Under the pieces are notes generated by a model. It was not told the DNA's origin and ran no database searches. It saw only the letters and a program-made list of their open reading frames with translations. From the NCBI GenBank assembly GCA_964434935.1, contig CAYSWS010000001.1, forward strand, positions 1-64,000: DNA of 64,000 nt, read 5' to 3'. The translations under genes were made by a program, and so were the position numbers. Positions within the stretch are counted from its first letter, which is position 1. Every line of letters starts with the position of its first letter. Source of the DNA: CAYSWS01 sp964434935. Its GTDB lineage: Bacteria > Patescibacteriota > WWE3 > UBA101185 > UBA10185. Of this stretch, positions 44,641 through 53,485 are shown one piece after another.

Positions 44641-45186
44641 TTAAAGATTAGTCTTTTGCTCCAGCATTTTATTGAACTCTTCTTCCGTAAGGACAGGCCC
44701 CACAGCTCTATCCTCATCCAGGATGATCTTGCCTTCCAGGTGATCCATTTCATGCTGGATGACGCGAGCAAAAAACCCGGCGGCATTGAGAAAGAACTTT
44801 TTACCTTCAACATCGTAAGCCTCAATTTTGATCTTTTCCGCTCTTTCCACCTGCACATAGGTGTCGGGAATGCTCAGACAGCCCTCCCAGCCCAAGACTT
44901 TTTCTTGAGAAGACTTTAACAATACCGGATTTATTAACACTCTATCTTCAAGACTGATATCGTCTGTATCATTGTCGCTGTCGACAAATCGTCTGGCAAT
45001 ACACACTCTATTTAGCACACCTAGTTGGGGGGCTGCTAATCCGGCACCCACTGGATCCTTGGCGGCCCTGACCGTATCGAGTAAGTTTTGTACTAATGTT
45101 TTTAGTTCTTTGTCAAAGCTCACTACAGGCTCACATTTTACGTGTAACTTCTCATGAGGTTCGATCAAAATAGTTTCTACAGACAT
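44641..45186 (-). CDS. def: Peptide deformylase
   Basis: 181 residues from ATG at 45186. The three family motifs are present: GAGLAAPQLG, EGCLSIP and QHEMDHLEG (HExxH zinc site). It removes the formyl group from new proteins. The ATG is preceded by TATAAT and exactly six bases; the upstream DNA contains direct repeats and then the assembly gap. Confidence 0.97.
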   Translation of the reverse strand: MSVETILIEPHEKLHVKCEPVVSFDKELKTLVQNLLDTVRAAKDPVGAGLAAPQLGVLNRVCIARRFVDSDNDTDDISLEDRVLINPVLLKSSQEKVLGWEGCLSIPDTYVQVERAEKIKIEAYDVEGKKFFLNAAGFFARVIQHEMDHLEGKIILDEDRAVGPVLTEEEFNKMLEQKTNL

Positions 45187-45192
45187 GGCGTT

Positions 45193-45198
45193 ATTATA
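45193..45198 (-). promoter_or_regulatory. -10 box of def-fmt (leaderless)
   Basis: TATAAT followed by six bases and the def ATG. It forms the end of the second copy of the flanking direct repeat. Confidence 0.7.
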
Positions 45199-45249
45199 TC
45201 TCATTTCACTCGATGCTCCGAGTACGGAGTATCTCATTTCACTCGATGC
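45196..45249. repeat. Direct repeat running into the assembly gap
   Basis: A 19-20-base unit (TATCTCATTTCACTCGATGC on plus) occurs twice, 33 bases apart, separated by TCCGAGTACGGAG, which can fold (CTCCG-AGTA-CGGAG). The second copy ends at the first N. Probably a longer array that could not be assembled. Two copies without a second spacer are not enough to call a CRISPR array. Confidence 0.75.
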
Positions 45250-45349
45250 NNNNNNNNNNNNNNNNNNNNNNNNNNNNNNNNNNNNNNNNNNNNNNNNNNN
45301 NNNNNNNNNNNNNNNNNNNNNNNNNNNNNNNNNNNNNNNNNNNNNNNNN
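45250..45349. other. Assembly gap (100 N)
   Basis: Exactly 100 unknown bases, the usual scaffold placeholder, so the true length is unknown. It sits between the divergent def and mreB genes next to a direct repeat. Confidence 0.99.
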
Positions 45350-45402
45350 AGAGGAAAGTTCTATAGATTGTTTTTATTAAAATTTGATAAACTCACAGTG
45401 GT

Positions 45403-46443
45403 ATGTTGAATAAGTTATTCGGGTATTTTTCCCACGACATAGGAATAGACCTGGGTACGGCCAATACGCTGGTTTTTGTTAAGGGTAAAGGCATTACCAT
45501 CAGGGAGCCCAGTGTAGTGGCCATCCACAAAAAGACCAAAGAAGTACTGGCGGTAGGTGAAGAGGCTAAAAAAATGCTGGGCAAGACACCCGACATCATT
45601 CAAGCTATAAGACCTTTGCGTGATGGAGTGATCTCGGATTTTTACGTCACGGAAAAAATGATCTCCTATTTTATCAAACAAGTGCACGAAACACCCTCAC
45701 GGGTGCCCAAGATCCCCAGACCGCGGGCTGTTATGGGAGTGCCCTCGGGAGTGACTTCCGTAGAGAGAAAGGCGGTCATTGATGCGGCCAAAAATGCCGG
45801 TGCCCGAGAAGTATACTTGATCGATGAGCCTATGGCGGCCGCCATAGGCGCAGGCCTGGACGTGAACGAACCTAAAGGCACCATGATCGTGGATATGGGA
45901 GGTGGGACCAGCGAGATAGCTGTCATATCTTTAGGGGGTTTGGTGGTGAACAAATCCTTAAGGATCGCCGGTGACGAGATGGACGAAGCCATAGTCAATT
46001 ATGCCCGCGATACCCACAACCTACTTCTGGGGGAGAGAAGCGCTGAAGAAGTAAAGTGCCAGATCGGCAACGCCGTAGAATTCGATAAAGAAAATAATTT
46101 TAGCGCCGTACTCAGAGGCAGGGATCTCAAAACAGGTTTGCCCCGTTCCATAGAGGTCAGCCCAGCCGAAATCAGGGAAGCTCTGCAGGAACCCATCTAC
46201 GAAATAGTCAACGGCGTTAAAGATGCCATTGAAGACACCCCGGCTGAGCTCATGTCGGATATTGTGAAGGATGGTATCATGCTGGCCGGCGGCACGGCTT
46301 TGCTCAGAGGATTAGATAAGCTTATGGAGTTTGAACTGAAGGTACCGGTCAAGGTGGCCAAGGACCCTATGACCTGTGTGGTAAGAGGCTGCGGTAAGCT
46401 GCTGGATGATCTGGCGCTCTTGGAACGAGTCCGTATAAAATAA
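45403..46443 (+). CDS. mreB: Rod-shape-determining actin homolog MreB
   Basis: 346 residues. DIGIDLGTANTLVFVKGKG is phosphate-1 of the actin fold, and VDMGGGTSEIAVIS and MLAGGTALLRGLD are later ATP-site motifs. It assembles filaments that guide peptidoglycan synthesis and rod shape. First of mreB-mreC-mreD-mrdA. Confidence 0.98.
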   Translation: MLNKLFGYFSHDIGIDLGTANTLVFVKGKGITIREPSVVAIHKKTKEVLAVGEEAKKMLGKTPDIIQAIRPLRDGVISDFYVTEKMISYFIKQVHETPSRVPKIPRPRAVMGVPSGVTSVERKAVIDAAKNAGAREVYLIDEPMAAAIGAGLDVNEPKGTMIVDMGGGTSEIAVISLGGLVVNKSLRIAGDEMDEAIVNYARDTHNLLLGERSAEEVKCQIGNAVEFDKENNFSAVLRGRDLKTGLPRSIEVSPAEIREALQEPIYEIVNGVKDAIEDTPAELMSDIVKDGIMLAGGTALLRGLDKLMEFELKVPVKVAKDPMTCVVRGCGKLLDDLALLERVRIK

Positions 46444-46455
46444 GCCCTTTTTTGT

Positions 46456-46461
46456 TAGAAT
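46456..46461 (+). promoter_or_regulatory. Internal -10 box before mreC (leaderless)
   Basis: TAGAAT in the 24-base gap after mreB is followed by exactly six bases and the mreC GTG, so mreC may also be transcribed separately. Confidence 0.55.
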
Positions 46462-46467
46462 AACTGT

Positions 46468-47247
46468 GTGAAAATCTTTTTAGTGGCTGTGTTCATTCTT
46501 ATATTTGGCCTTCTTGACCTGTTCGATCCGCTAAGAGCCGCTTTTCAGTTCTTTTCCACGCCGGTGCAGTATGGCTTGAGGAGTTCGGCCGTGGGTATTA
46601 AAAATTCGTACCAGCTATTTCATGATCTCAACAACATTAGAAAAGAGAATTTGGCACTTCTGAGAGAGAATCGTGAACTGCAGGGTATTATTGTGGACCT
46701 GAAAAAAGCGGAGGAGGAGAACAAACTGCTGCGAGATCAGTTGGAACTAAAGAACAAGGATTTTTTCGATAAAGATCTTCTGTTGGCGCTAGTGTTGGGA
46801 AATCCGGCCGATCTTACCGGTACCAGCCTGGTGCTCGATAAGGGTAGCCGTCAGGGTGTGCAGGTGGGCAATAATGTTGTCTCAGGAAATATTTTGGTGG
46901 GCATTGTTACCCAAGTATCCGATGAAAGAAGCATCATGGAGTTGACCATCTCTCCCCAGGTCTCCATCACTGTTATTAATGTGGAACCTGTTTCCAAGGC
47001 GGAGGGGTTGGCACAAGGGGATCTGGGCACAAGCATAAAAGTCACCAGACTTCTTCCCGGTGAAAAGGTGGACAAAGACGATATTTTTGTTTCCTCTGGC
47101 AAGGATGGTAAATTTCTACCCGGGCTGACCGTGGGCCGGGTGAGCGAGGTAACCTTTGAATCTGCCGAACCTTTGAAGAGCGCCATCTTATCTCCCATAG
47201 TGGATTTTTCCAGGTTAGACAAAGTTTTTATAATTTTGAATTCATGA
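46468..47247 (+). CDS. mreC: Rod-shape-determining protein MreC
   Basis: 259 residues from GTG at 46468. A membrane helix (~2-20) is followed by a coiled coil (~48-90) and the two-lobed beta domain with TSLVLDKGSRQGVQVGNNVV and SGKDGKFLPGLTVGRV, typical of MreC. It links MreB to the outer cell-wall enzymes. The stop overlaps mreD by four bases. Confidence 0.94.
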   Translation: MKIFLVAVFILIFGLLDLFDPLRAAFQFFSTPVQYGLRSSAVGIKNSYQLFHDLNNIRKENLALLRENRELQGIIVDLKKAEEENKLLRDQLELKNKDFFDKDLLLALVLGNPADLTGTSLVLDKGSRQGVQVGNNVVSGNILVGIVTQVSDERSIMELTISPQVSITVINVEPVSKAEGLAQGDLGTSIKVTRLLPGEKVDKDDIFVSSGKDGKFLPGLTVGRVSEVTFESAEPLKSAILSPIVDFSRLDKVFIILNS

Positions 47248-47720
47248 GAAAATATTTTTTGATCACAATTTTTAGTTTGATATTAGTTCTGCTGGAGGAG
47301 TCGTTCGCTGGGGAATTTTTGGGCGCCGCCTTAAATCCCAATCTTATTTTGGCTCTAAGTTTTGCCTTTCTATTTGCCGATGACCGCCGGGCAAGTTTGT
47401 ACAGTGCTTTAATTGGCGGCTTATGGCTGGATCTTATGGGAGTAGGCATTGTGGGCCTGTCATCCTTTATGCTCGTGCTTTTGCTCATCTTAGCCTCATG
47501 GATCAGGAACGCGCTTTTTAAAGGTGTCTGGGTCCAGGTTGTAGTGATCGTTTGTTCGACCATGCTTTTCAAGTTGATCATGAACTACCCGCAAATGAAC
47601 TATTCCTGGAAATTAGTTGTGGCCGGGATCTTGACCTCACTGATCTCGCTGATCTTTTACTGGGGCCTTAGCCGCACCAGACAAAGATTCTTAAGTTTCG
47701 AATTCAGGATCAGGGCATGA
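47244..47720 (+). CDS. mreD: Rod-shape-determining protein MreD
   Basis: 158 residues, five or so membrane helices. NPNLILALSFAFLFADDRRASLYSALIGGLWLDLM fits MreD in pattern (split here by gene position: it lies between mreC and mrdA). Sequence conservation in MreD is low, so the call relies partly on context. Confidence 0.86.
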   Translation: MRKYFLITIFSLILVLLEESFAGEFLGAALNPNLILALSFAFLFADDRRASLYSALIGGLWLDLMGVGIVGLSSFMLVLLLILASWIRNALFKGVWVQVVVIVCSTMLFKLIMNYPQMNYSWKLVVAGILTSLISLIFYWGLSRTRQRFLSFEFRIRA

Positions 47721-49612
47721 AAACAGCTTTGTTCGAAGAAATAAATAACTTTACTCCTCGCAAGAGAAAGAATCATGCCTACAAATATGATAAGCCAAAA
47801 GAACGCTCCAGGTTCGATGCCAGCAGTAGTTTGTACCAATGGCACAACGTTATTTTCCTGGGCGCCTTGATCCTGGTCTACCTGGTTTTTATAAGCAAAG
47901 CGGTAAATGTGCAGCTTAGTCATAAAGAAAAGTACTTGGGTCTAGCGGAAAGCAACCGCATGAGGGAATTTTCCATTCTGCCCAGCCGCGGTGTCATCTA
48001 CGACAGGAACGGGGAAGTAGTTGTGAGGAACAAGCCCAGCTTCAGCTTAGAGATAAATACTTTGTTTTGCCGGGAAGGGACTAACATGGAGCCCTGCCTT
48101 GCTGTTGTGAGGAAAGTAGAGGAGTATGTGGTTTTGGAAGAACTACCGCGCATTGAAGAGGAGATCGAAACTTATAAAACAAATGTACTTTTGGCCACCG
48201 GCCTGACCAAGGATGAGATACTACCTTTAGAAGCCAATATCAGCCAGTTGACGGGAGTGTCCATTGAGACGGCTCCCTCTCGGGATTACCTTTTTAGTGA
48301 TGCTTTTGCTCATGTCATCGGTTATGTGGGTTTGGGAGAGTCTCAGACCCCGTCTATTGTGGGCAAGTCCGGCGTGGAGGAAAAGTATGATTCGTATTTA
48401 TCAGGAGTAGCAGGAAATAAAGTGGTTCAGGTGGACTCTCCCGGAACTTCGTACAAGCTCATCTCCTCGAAAAGCCCTTTGCCGGGAAAAGACATTACCT
48501 TATTTGTGGATGCCGGGTTGCAAGAAAAAGCTTTTGAAGTACTCAAAGCCAAGGTGGAAGATCCGGAGAGCGAAGCTACGGGAGGTGCTATCGTGGTGCA
48601 AGATCCGCTGGATGGTTCAGTACTGGCGCTGGTGAGTTATCCTTCTTTCGACCCAAATTTATTATCAAGCGGCATTTCTCAAGACCAGCTGGACGAGCTT
48701 AACGGCAACCCTAACCATCCCTTTTTCAATAGGGTCATTGCCGGAAAATATCCTCCCGGCTCGACCTTTAAGCTGGTCACGGCCTCAGCGGCTTTGATGG
48801 ATAAAGTAATAGGTATTTACGACACTATTATAGATAAGGGTTTTATACAGATCGGCGGTTCGATTTTCAGGAACTGGAGGTCAGGAGAAGGCGCAGTGAA
48901 TCTCATCAGGGCTTTGCAGGTAAGTAATGATACCTACTTTTATACCATGGGTGGGGGTTACGGGGGTGTAGGTGGTTTGGGTATCAAAAGACTTCACGAT
49001 TGGGCCTTGAAGTTAGGTTTTGGACAGCTGACGGGTATTGATATAAACGGGGAAATTCCGGGCTTCATTCCTGACGGCACACACAGGGACTGGTACCAAG
49101 GTGACGATTTTAATAGTGCTATCGGTCAAGGTGAGATAGAAGTCACCACCATGCAGATAAATAATATGATGTCTTATTTTGCTAACGGCGGCTACATCTA
49201 TAAGCCTAGAATTGTGAAAAGTATAGATGGGGTGGGGGAGACTCAGGGAGAGGTGCAGACTGCTGGGATCATCGATGAAGAATATTACGATGCCATCAGA
49301 AAAGGCATTAATCTAGCCGTTAAACCGGGAGGTACCGCCTATCCTTTATTTGGTTTTCCGGCTAAGTTCGGCCTTGAAGCAGCCGGCAAAACAGGAACTT
49401 CCGAGTACATAAATGCTCAGGGAGAAGACAAGACCCATGCCATCTTCACAGCCTTTGCCCCTTATTATGACGATGAAAATAGACAGAGAAACATGAACTT
49501 TGCTATGGATAAGCCTATTGTCTTGACGGTTTTTATCGAAGGTGGGGGTGGCGGCTCCGATGATGCAGCCCCTTTAGCTAATGAACTGCTTGAATATTGG
49601 TTTGCCAGATAG
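47717..49612 (+). CDS. mrdA: Penicillin-binding protein 2 (peptidoglycan transpeptidase)
   Basis: 631 residues. A membrane helix at ~45-65, a dimerisation domain with LPSRGVIYDRNGEVV, and the transpeptidase domain with catalytic serine in GSTFK (~350), SND (~397) and KTGTSE (~560). It crosslinks peptidoglycan during elongation. The partner glycosyltransferase rodA is not next to it in this window. The ATGA overlap with mreD shows one operon. Confidence 0.96.
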   Translation: MKTALFEEINNFTPRKRKNHAYKYDKPKERSRFDASSSLYQWHNVIFLGALILVYLVFISKAVNVQLSHKEKYLGLAESNRMREFSILPSRGVIYDRNGEVVVRNKPSFSLEINTLFCREGTNMEPCLAVVRKVEEYVVLEELPRIEEEIETYKTNVLLATGLTKDEILPLEANISQLTGVSIETAPSRDYLFSDAFAHVIGYVGLGESQTPSIVGKSGVEEKYDSYLSGVAGNKVVQVDSPGTSYKLISSKSPLPGKDITLFVDAGLQEKAFEVLKAKVEDPESEATGGAIVVQDPLDGSVLALVSYPSFDPNLLSSGISQDQLDELNGNPNHPFFNRVIAGKYPPGSTFKLVTASAALMDKVIGIYDTIIDKGFIQIGGSIFRNWRSGEGAVNLIRALQVSNDTYFYTMGGGYGGVGGLGIKRLHDWALKLGFGQLTGIDINGEIPGFIPDGTHRDWYQGDDFNSAIGQGEIEVTTMQINNMMSYFANGGYIYKPRIVKSIDGVGETQGEVQTAGIIDEEYYDAIRKGINLAVKPGGTAYPLFGFPAKFGLEAAGKTGTSEYINAQGEDKTHAIFTAFAPYYDDENRQRNMNFAMDKPIVLTVFIEGGGGGSDDAAPLANELLEYWFAR

Positions 49613-49615
49613 AAA

Positions 49616-49673
49616 GATCTCCCTCTCAAGCACCGCTGACTGTTAGCAGTCATGAGTACGAAAGGGGGAGATC
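49616..49673. terminator. Hairpin at the mrdA end, probably a bidirectional terminator
   Basis: AGATCTCCCTCT (49616-49627) and AGGGGGAGATCT (49662-49673) pair with one mismatch. An inner CTGACTG...CAGTCA pair extends it. The left arm is just after the mrdA stop and the right arm overlaps the end of the small minus-strand gene. There is no strong T run. Confidence 0.5.
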
Positions 49674-49948
49674 TCCACAGATACTTGCCACACGCTATTT
49701 TTGGGACAGGAGCCTACCTCCGTCGAGGAAACGTAAACATCACGTTTACCGGATATCCATATGCGCATGGGATAGATAAGCGGCATCTTGCCAAAGTAGA
49801 ACAAGCAATCATCGGTTACCATATCTTTTGGCAACGATAATCTGAGCCGCCCTCTTTCCGGGCCTCCGGGATACAAAGGAGGCAAGCTAAAACGGAAGAC
49901 ATAGTTGAGGTTGGTCTCTTCCACGGTTGACGAGACTTTTTTCAGCAT
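49643..49948 (-). CDS. Small hypothetical protein with strong ribosome-binding site
   Basis: 101 residues. The ATG at 49948 has a perfect AAGGAGG about eleven bases upstream, which separates this frame from chance ORFs. The protein is soluble, Pro- and Arg-rich in the middle (LPPLYPGGPERGRLRLSLP), with beta-like strands at the end. No family recognised. Confidence 0.6.
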   Translation of the reverse strand: MLKKVSSTVEETNLNYVFRFSLPPLYPGGPERGRLRLSLPKDMVTDDCLFYFGKMPLIYPMRIWISGKRDVYVSSTEVGSCPKNSVWQVSVEISPFRTHDC

Positions 49949-50030
49949 GAGTTGCGCCTCCTTTTATTTATCTATGGACATTAGAATAATGGTTATTTCC
50001 TAATTTGGGAGAATAAGCGATTATTACAAC

Positions 50031-50648
50031 GTGTTCAATGATATCAAAAGACTGCAAAAAGCTCCAGAACATATGAATATTCTTGGTCGAATAAGCGAGG
50101 CTGACAAAAAGAACATGGTGGTCATCGGGTCCAGGAATATGAGCGAGTATGGAAAGAATGTCATCAGGAATTTTGTGCCCAAGCTGGTGAGAGATGGTTT
50201 TACTATTGTATCGGGACTGGCACCTGGGTGTGATTCATTTGCGCAGGAAATGGCTTTGCAAAGCGGTGGACGCACCATTGGCGTGTTAGGTTACGGTGTT
50301 GACCGTATTCGAACAGATTGGAACAAGGATTTTATTGAAAAAGTGCTAGCCTCTGAGAATGGTGTTGTGATCTCTCCTTTTAAAAGGGACCAGCCGCCAA
50401 CCCGGGAGTCCTTTATTTTTCGAAACAGTGTCATGGCGGCCCTTGGTCAAAGTGTTTTGGTCATAGAGGCTAAAAGAAGAAGCGGAGTTTTTCACACCGT
50501 CAATTTTGCCTTGGATTTAGGTAGGACCATCATGGCCGTCCCCGGAAATATATTCTGGTTCAACAGCGCCGGTGTTCACGCCTTAATTAAAGAGGGAGCG
50601 AATTTGGTGTGCTGCTATGAGGATATTTTGAGTGTTTTGGGAGAGTAA
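50031..50648 (+). CDS. dprA: DprA/Smf-like DNA-processing protein, core domain only
   Basis: 205 residues. The DprA Rossmann fold is clear: VVIGSRNMSEYG, GFTIVSGLAPGCDSFAQEMAL, GRTIGVLGYGVDRI, FIFRNSVMAALGQSVLVIEAK, and TIMAVPGNIFW. The N-terminal SAM-like and C-terminal winged-helix domains of full-length DprA are missing. DprA loads RecA on incoming DNA in natural transformation. The GTG start at 50031 is not firmly supported. Confidence 0.92.
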   Translation: MFNDIKRLQKAPEHMNILGRISEADKKNMVVIGSRNMSEYGKNVIRNFVPKLVRDGFTIVSGLAPGCDSFAQEMALQSGGRTIGVLGYGVDRIRTDWNKDFIEKVLASENGVVISPFKRDQPPTRESFIFRNSVMAALGQSVLVIEAKRRSGVFHTVNFALDLGRTIMAVPGNIFWFNSAGVHALIKEGANLVCCYEDILSVLGE

Positions 50649-50685
50649 ATGCTGTGGTTAAAGTAAATAGTGTATTTCACAGCTC

Positions 50686-50714
50686 TTGACGGAATATAGA
50701 ACCTATAGTATAAT
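50686..50714 (+). promoter_or_regulatory. Promoter of the small membrane protein gene
   Basis: TTGACG, 17 bp, TATAAT: a near-consensus sigma70 promoter. A ~35-base leader carrying AAGGAGG follows. Confidence 0.75.
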
Positions 50715-50757
50715 TGTTGCAATTCAAATCTTTAATCTTTATCCTAAGGAGGCGGAA

Positions 50758-51033
50758 ATGCGTAATGAAGGATACAATCGTGTAGGCCTAATTCTCACAC
50801 GCATCTTGTTTTTTCTGATTTTATTTGGTGTTCCGGTAGTATTGATTACCAACTTTTGTATAAGCGATCAAGCTCTTGCGGAACTCAATAAAGTGAACAA
50901 CGAGGCGAGAATATTTCTCATTACGATGAACGAGTTTTTACATACCCTTCCAGGAGTAATTTTTGGGGTACTAAGTTGGCTATTTGTTATTCTTTCCATC
51001 TTTCAAGATGGGATGCAAAAAAACAAAAAGTGA
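50758..51033 (+). CDS. Small two-helix membrane protein of unknown function
   Basis: 91 residues from ATG at 50758, with AAGGAGG five bases upstream. Hydrophobic helices at ~10-32 and ~65-83 flank a short extracytoplasmic loop; the end is basic (QDGMQKNKK). A complete transcription unit: promoter, ribosome-binding site, gene and terminator within 400 bp. No family recognised. Confidence 0.75.
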   Translation: MRNEGYNRVGLILTRILFFLILFGVPVVLITNFCISDQALAELNKVNNEARIFLITMNEFLHTLPGVIFGVLSWLFVILSIFQDGMQKNKK

Positions 51034-51034
51034 C

Positions 51035-51094
51035 ATTAGGGAGACATCGTGCTTTTTTGGCATTAGGCCAAGCATTCTGTCTCCCTTAATTTTT
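51035..51094 (+). terminator. Rho-independent terminator
   Basis: ATTAGGGAGACA (51035-51046) pairs with TGTCTCCCTTAAT (51078-51090) with one bulge, followed by a T run. The loop holds a second stem (TTGGC/GCCAA). It ends the transcript of the preceding small gene. Confidence 0.85.
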
Positions 51095-51139
51095 CCAATT
51101 TTTTGACAAAGAATAACTCTTGTGTATATCCTTTCCTTT

Positions 51140-53284
51140 GTGAAACTAGTCATTGTCGAATCACCCACCAAGGCAAAGACGCTATCTGCCTTGCTGGAAA
51201 AAAGTTATGATATCAAAGCCTCCATGGGCCACATTCGAGACCTGCCCAAAAGCGGACTGGGTGTAGACGTGGAACATGACTTTACCCCCGAATACGTTGT
51301 CAGCCCTAAAAATAAGAAAGTCTTAACGGATCTGAAAAAAAGCGCCAAAGAGGCTGAGGCTGTTGTTCTAGCCACAGACCCTGATAGAGAAGGGGAGGCT
51401 ATTGCCTGGCACTTGCAGGAACTATTAAGTTCTAAAAAAGGCTCTACCCCGGTGAACTTTGAAAGGGTCGTCTTCCATGAACTGACAAAAAGTGCCGTCA
51501 CTGAGGCTTTTTCTCATCCCGGTGAGTTGGATATGCATCTGGTGGATGCCCAGCAAGCCAGAAGGATCTTGGACAGACTGGTGGGTTACAAACTTTCGCC
51601 GCTGCTGTGGAAAAAGGTCAGATACGGACTTTCAGCCGGCCGAGTACAAAGCGTGGCCGTGAGATTAGTGGTGGAAAGGGAAAGGGAAAGGGACGCTTTT
51701 GTACCGGAAGAATACTGGAATATTGACGGTCTATTCAAAACAGCTAAGGGAGAAAAACTTTTAGCCGCGCTGGATAAAAAAGACGGTAGGAAACTGGAAG
51801 TGAAAAATGAAGAACAGGCTAAGGGGATAGAGGCAGACCTGAACGATGACCAATTCGAGGTAGCTGAGGTCAAAAAAAGTGAGAGAAAAAGGAACCCCTA
51901 CGCTCCTTATAAAACATCAACTTTGCAGCAAGGGGCTGTCAATGTCTACGGCATGTCCGCCAGGAAGACCATGTCCGCCGCCCAGAAATTATTCGAAAAA
52001 GGATTCATAACTTATCACCGTACAGACTCCATAAGCCTGGCCGCTGGATTTGTAGAATACCTAAGAACACACATAAAAAGAGAATATGGAGCAAAATATT
52101 TACCCGAAAAGCCTGTCATGTATAAAACCAAATCCAAGTCGGCTCAAGAAGCTCATGAGGCCATTAGACCCACTGATCTGAGAAGAATGCCCCAAGAAAT
52201 AAAAAGTGCTGATGAGAAAAAAGTTTATTCGCTTATTTATAGGCGTACCATAGAAAGTCAAATGACAGCTGCTATATATGATCAGACACAGATCAAAGTA
52301 ATGTCAGGTAAAAAGTATGAATTCAAGGCCAGTGGTTCCGTTATCAAATTTGACGGTTGGCTCAAAGTGGCAGATAAACTAGGCTTTAACGACAATGAAA
52401 ACGGCATAGAAGTGCTGCCTGAGGTAAAAGAGAAGGAGCCTTTGGACCTGGAACACTTAGACCTGGCCCAGAAGTTCACGCAACCACCCGGTAGATATAC
52501 CGATGCTACTTTGATTAAAAAACTAGAAGAACTGGGTATTGGCCGGCCGTCGACTTACGCGCCCACCATCTCCACCATTATTGCCCGAAAGTATGTTACC
52601 CGGGAAGCGAGAAGCTTCAAACCGGAGGATGTAGCCTATGTAGTAACAGACCTGTTAGTAGAACATTTTCCTAATATTGTTGATTATCAGTTCACGGCAG
52701 AAATGGAGGAGGACCTGGATAAAATTGCTGATGAGAAAAGGGATTGGGTGCCGGTCATTAGAGAATTTTATGAGCCGTTCGAAAAGATACTGGCCGAGAA
52801 GGATCAGGAGCTGAGCAAAAAAGATGTCACCAATTTAGGCGAAAGTGACGAGAACTGCCCTGATTGTGGACATAAATTGGTCTATAAACTGGGAAAGTAT
52901 GGCAAATTTTTGAGCTGTTCGAACTATCCGGAATGTACCTATGCCAAGCCGTTGGAAGAGAACAAGGTCATGGATGAACATGGAGAAGAGATCACTGAAT
53001 TTGGCAAGTGTCCCAATTGTGAGAACGGAACTTTTGTGCTCAAACAGGGCAGGTTCGGAAAATTCTTAGCTTGCAATAATTACCCCAAGTGTAAGACCAC
53101 CAAGCCCTTTTTAGACAAGATAGGCGTGAAATGCCTCAAGTGCGGTGAGGGGGATGTGATAGTGAAAAAGGCCAAAGGCAAGACTTTTTATGGCTGCAGC
53201 CGTTACCCTGATTGTGATTGGTCTTCCTGGACCAAGCCCTCGTCAAGTACTGAAGATGATATTAGCGATCCTGAGACTGAGTAG
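51140..53284 (+). CDS. topA: DNA topoisomerase I
   Basis: 714 residues from GTG at 51140 (an upstream GTG at 51122 is possible). The Toprim domain starts KLVIVESPTKAKT; LATDPDREGEAIAWHL gives the acidic metal site. The active-site Tyr is in FITYHRTDSISL. Three C-terminal zinc ribbons follow (CPDCGHKL...CSNYPEC, CPNCENGT...CNNYPKC, CLKCGEGD...CSRYPDC). It relaxes negative supercoils. Full-length and apparently intact. Confidence 0.97.
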   Translation: MKLVIVESPTKAKTLSALLEKSYDIKASMGHIRDLPKSGLGVDVEHDFTPEYVVSPKNKKVLTDLKKSAKEAEAVVLATDPDREGEAIAWHLQELLSSKKGSTPVNFERVVFHELTKSAVTEAFSHPGELDMHLVDAQQARRILDRLVGYKLSPLLWKKVRYGLSAGRVQSVAVRLVVERERERDAFVPEEYWNIDGLFKTAKGEKLLAALDKKDGRKLEVKNEEQAKGIEADLNDDQFEVAEVKKSERKRNPYAPYKTSTLQQGAVNVYGMSARKTMSAAQKLFEKGFITYHRTDSISLAAGFVEYLRTHIKREYGAKYLPEKPVMYKTKSKSAQEAHEAIRPTDLRRMPQEIKSADEKKVYSLIYRRTIESQMTAAIYDQTQIKVMSGKKYEFKASGSVIKFDGWLKVADKLGFNDNENGIEVLPEVKEKEPLDLEHLDLAQKFTQPPGRYTDATLIKKLEELGIGRPSTYAPTISTIIARKYVTREARSFKPEDVAYVVTDLLVEHFPNIVDYQFTAEMEEDLDKIADEKRDWVPVIREFYEPFEKILAEKDQELSKKDVTNLGESDENCPDCGHKLVYKLGKYGKFLSCSNYPECTYAKPLEENKVMDEHGEEITEFGKCPNCENGTFVLKQGRFGKFLACNNYPKCKTTKPFLDKIGVKCLKCGEGDVIVKKAKGKTFYGCSRYPDCDWSSWTKPSSSTEDDISDPETE

Positions 53285-53340
53285 TTGTACGACCGTTTTT
53301 TTCTTGCTTTTTAATCCTCGCCGTGATAATTTAGCTTGTG

Positions 53341-53475
53341 CCTGTTACTCTCTTCTGCGTAAGCGGCAACAGGTGAGCCAAGGATCGTAAGTAAATTTAG
53401 AATCTTTGCGCGAAAGTAAAAAGAGAGAATTATAAAACCGACTAAAACTTTTAGACCGCTTTCATAATTTCTCTC
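53341..53475 (+). promoter_or_regulatory. Structured leader of rpsB
   Basis: A -10 box TAGAAT at 53398-53403 predicts a ~75-base leader. Just before the gene, GAGAGAATTAT (53423-53433) pairs with ATAATTTCTCTC (53464-53475), which would cover the CTCTCCTC next to the start codon. Another stem (CCTGTT/AACAGG, 53341-53372) lies upstream. Leaders of rpsB are often autoregulatory in bacteria; whether this one binds S2 is unknown. Confidence 0.5.
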
Positions 53476-53485
53476 CTCAAAAAAA

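Noticed and set aside
45196..45249. Possible CRISPR array at the gap
   Set aside because: Only two repeat copies with one 13-base separator, no cas genes nearby, and the copies overlap the def promoter.
45350..45372. AGAGGAAAGTTC after the gap resembles the start of RNase P RNA (GAGGAAAGTCC)
   Set aside because: The following bases do not continue the RNase P pattern, and mreB starts 40 bases later.
49652..49840. Plus-strand frame of 62 codons opposite the small minus-strand gene
   Set aside because: The minus-strand frame has a perfect AAGGAGG site; the plus frame has none and begins inside the mrdA terminator hairpin.
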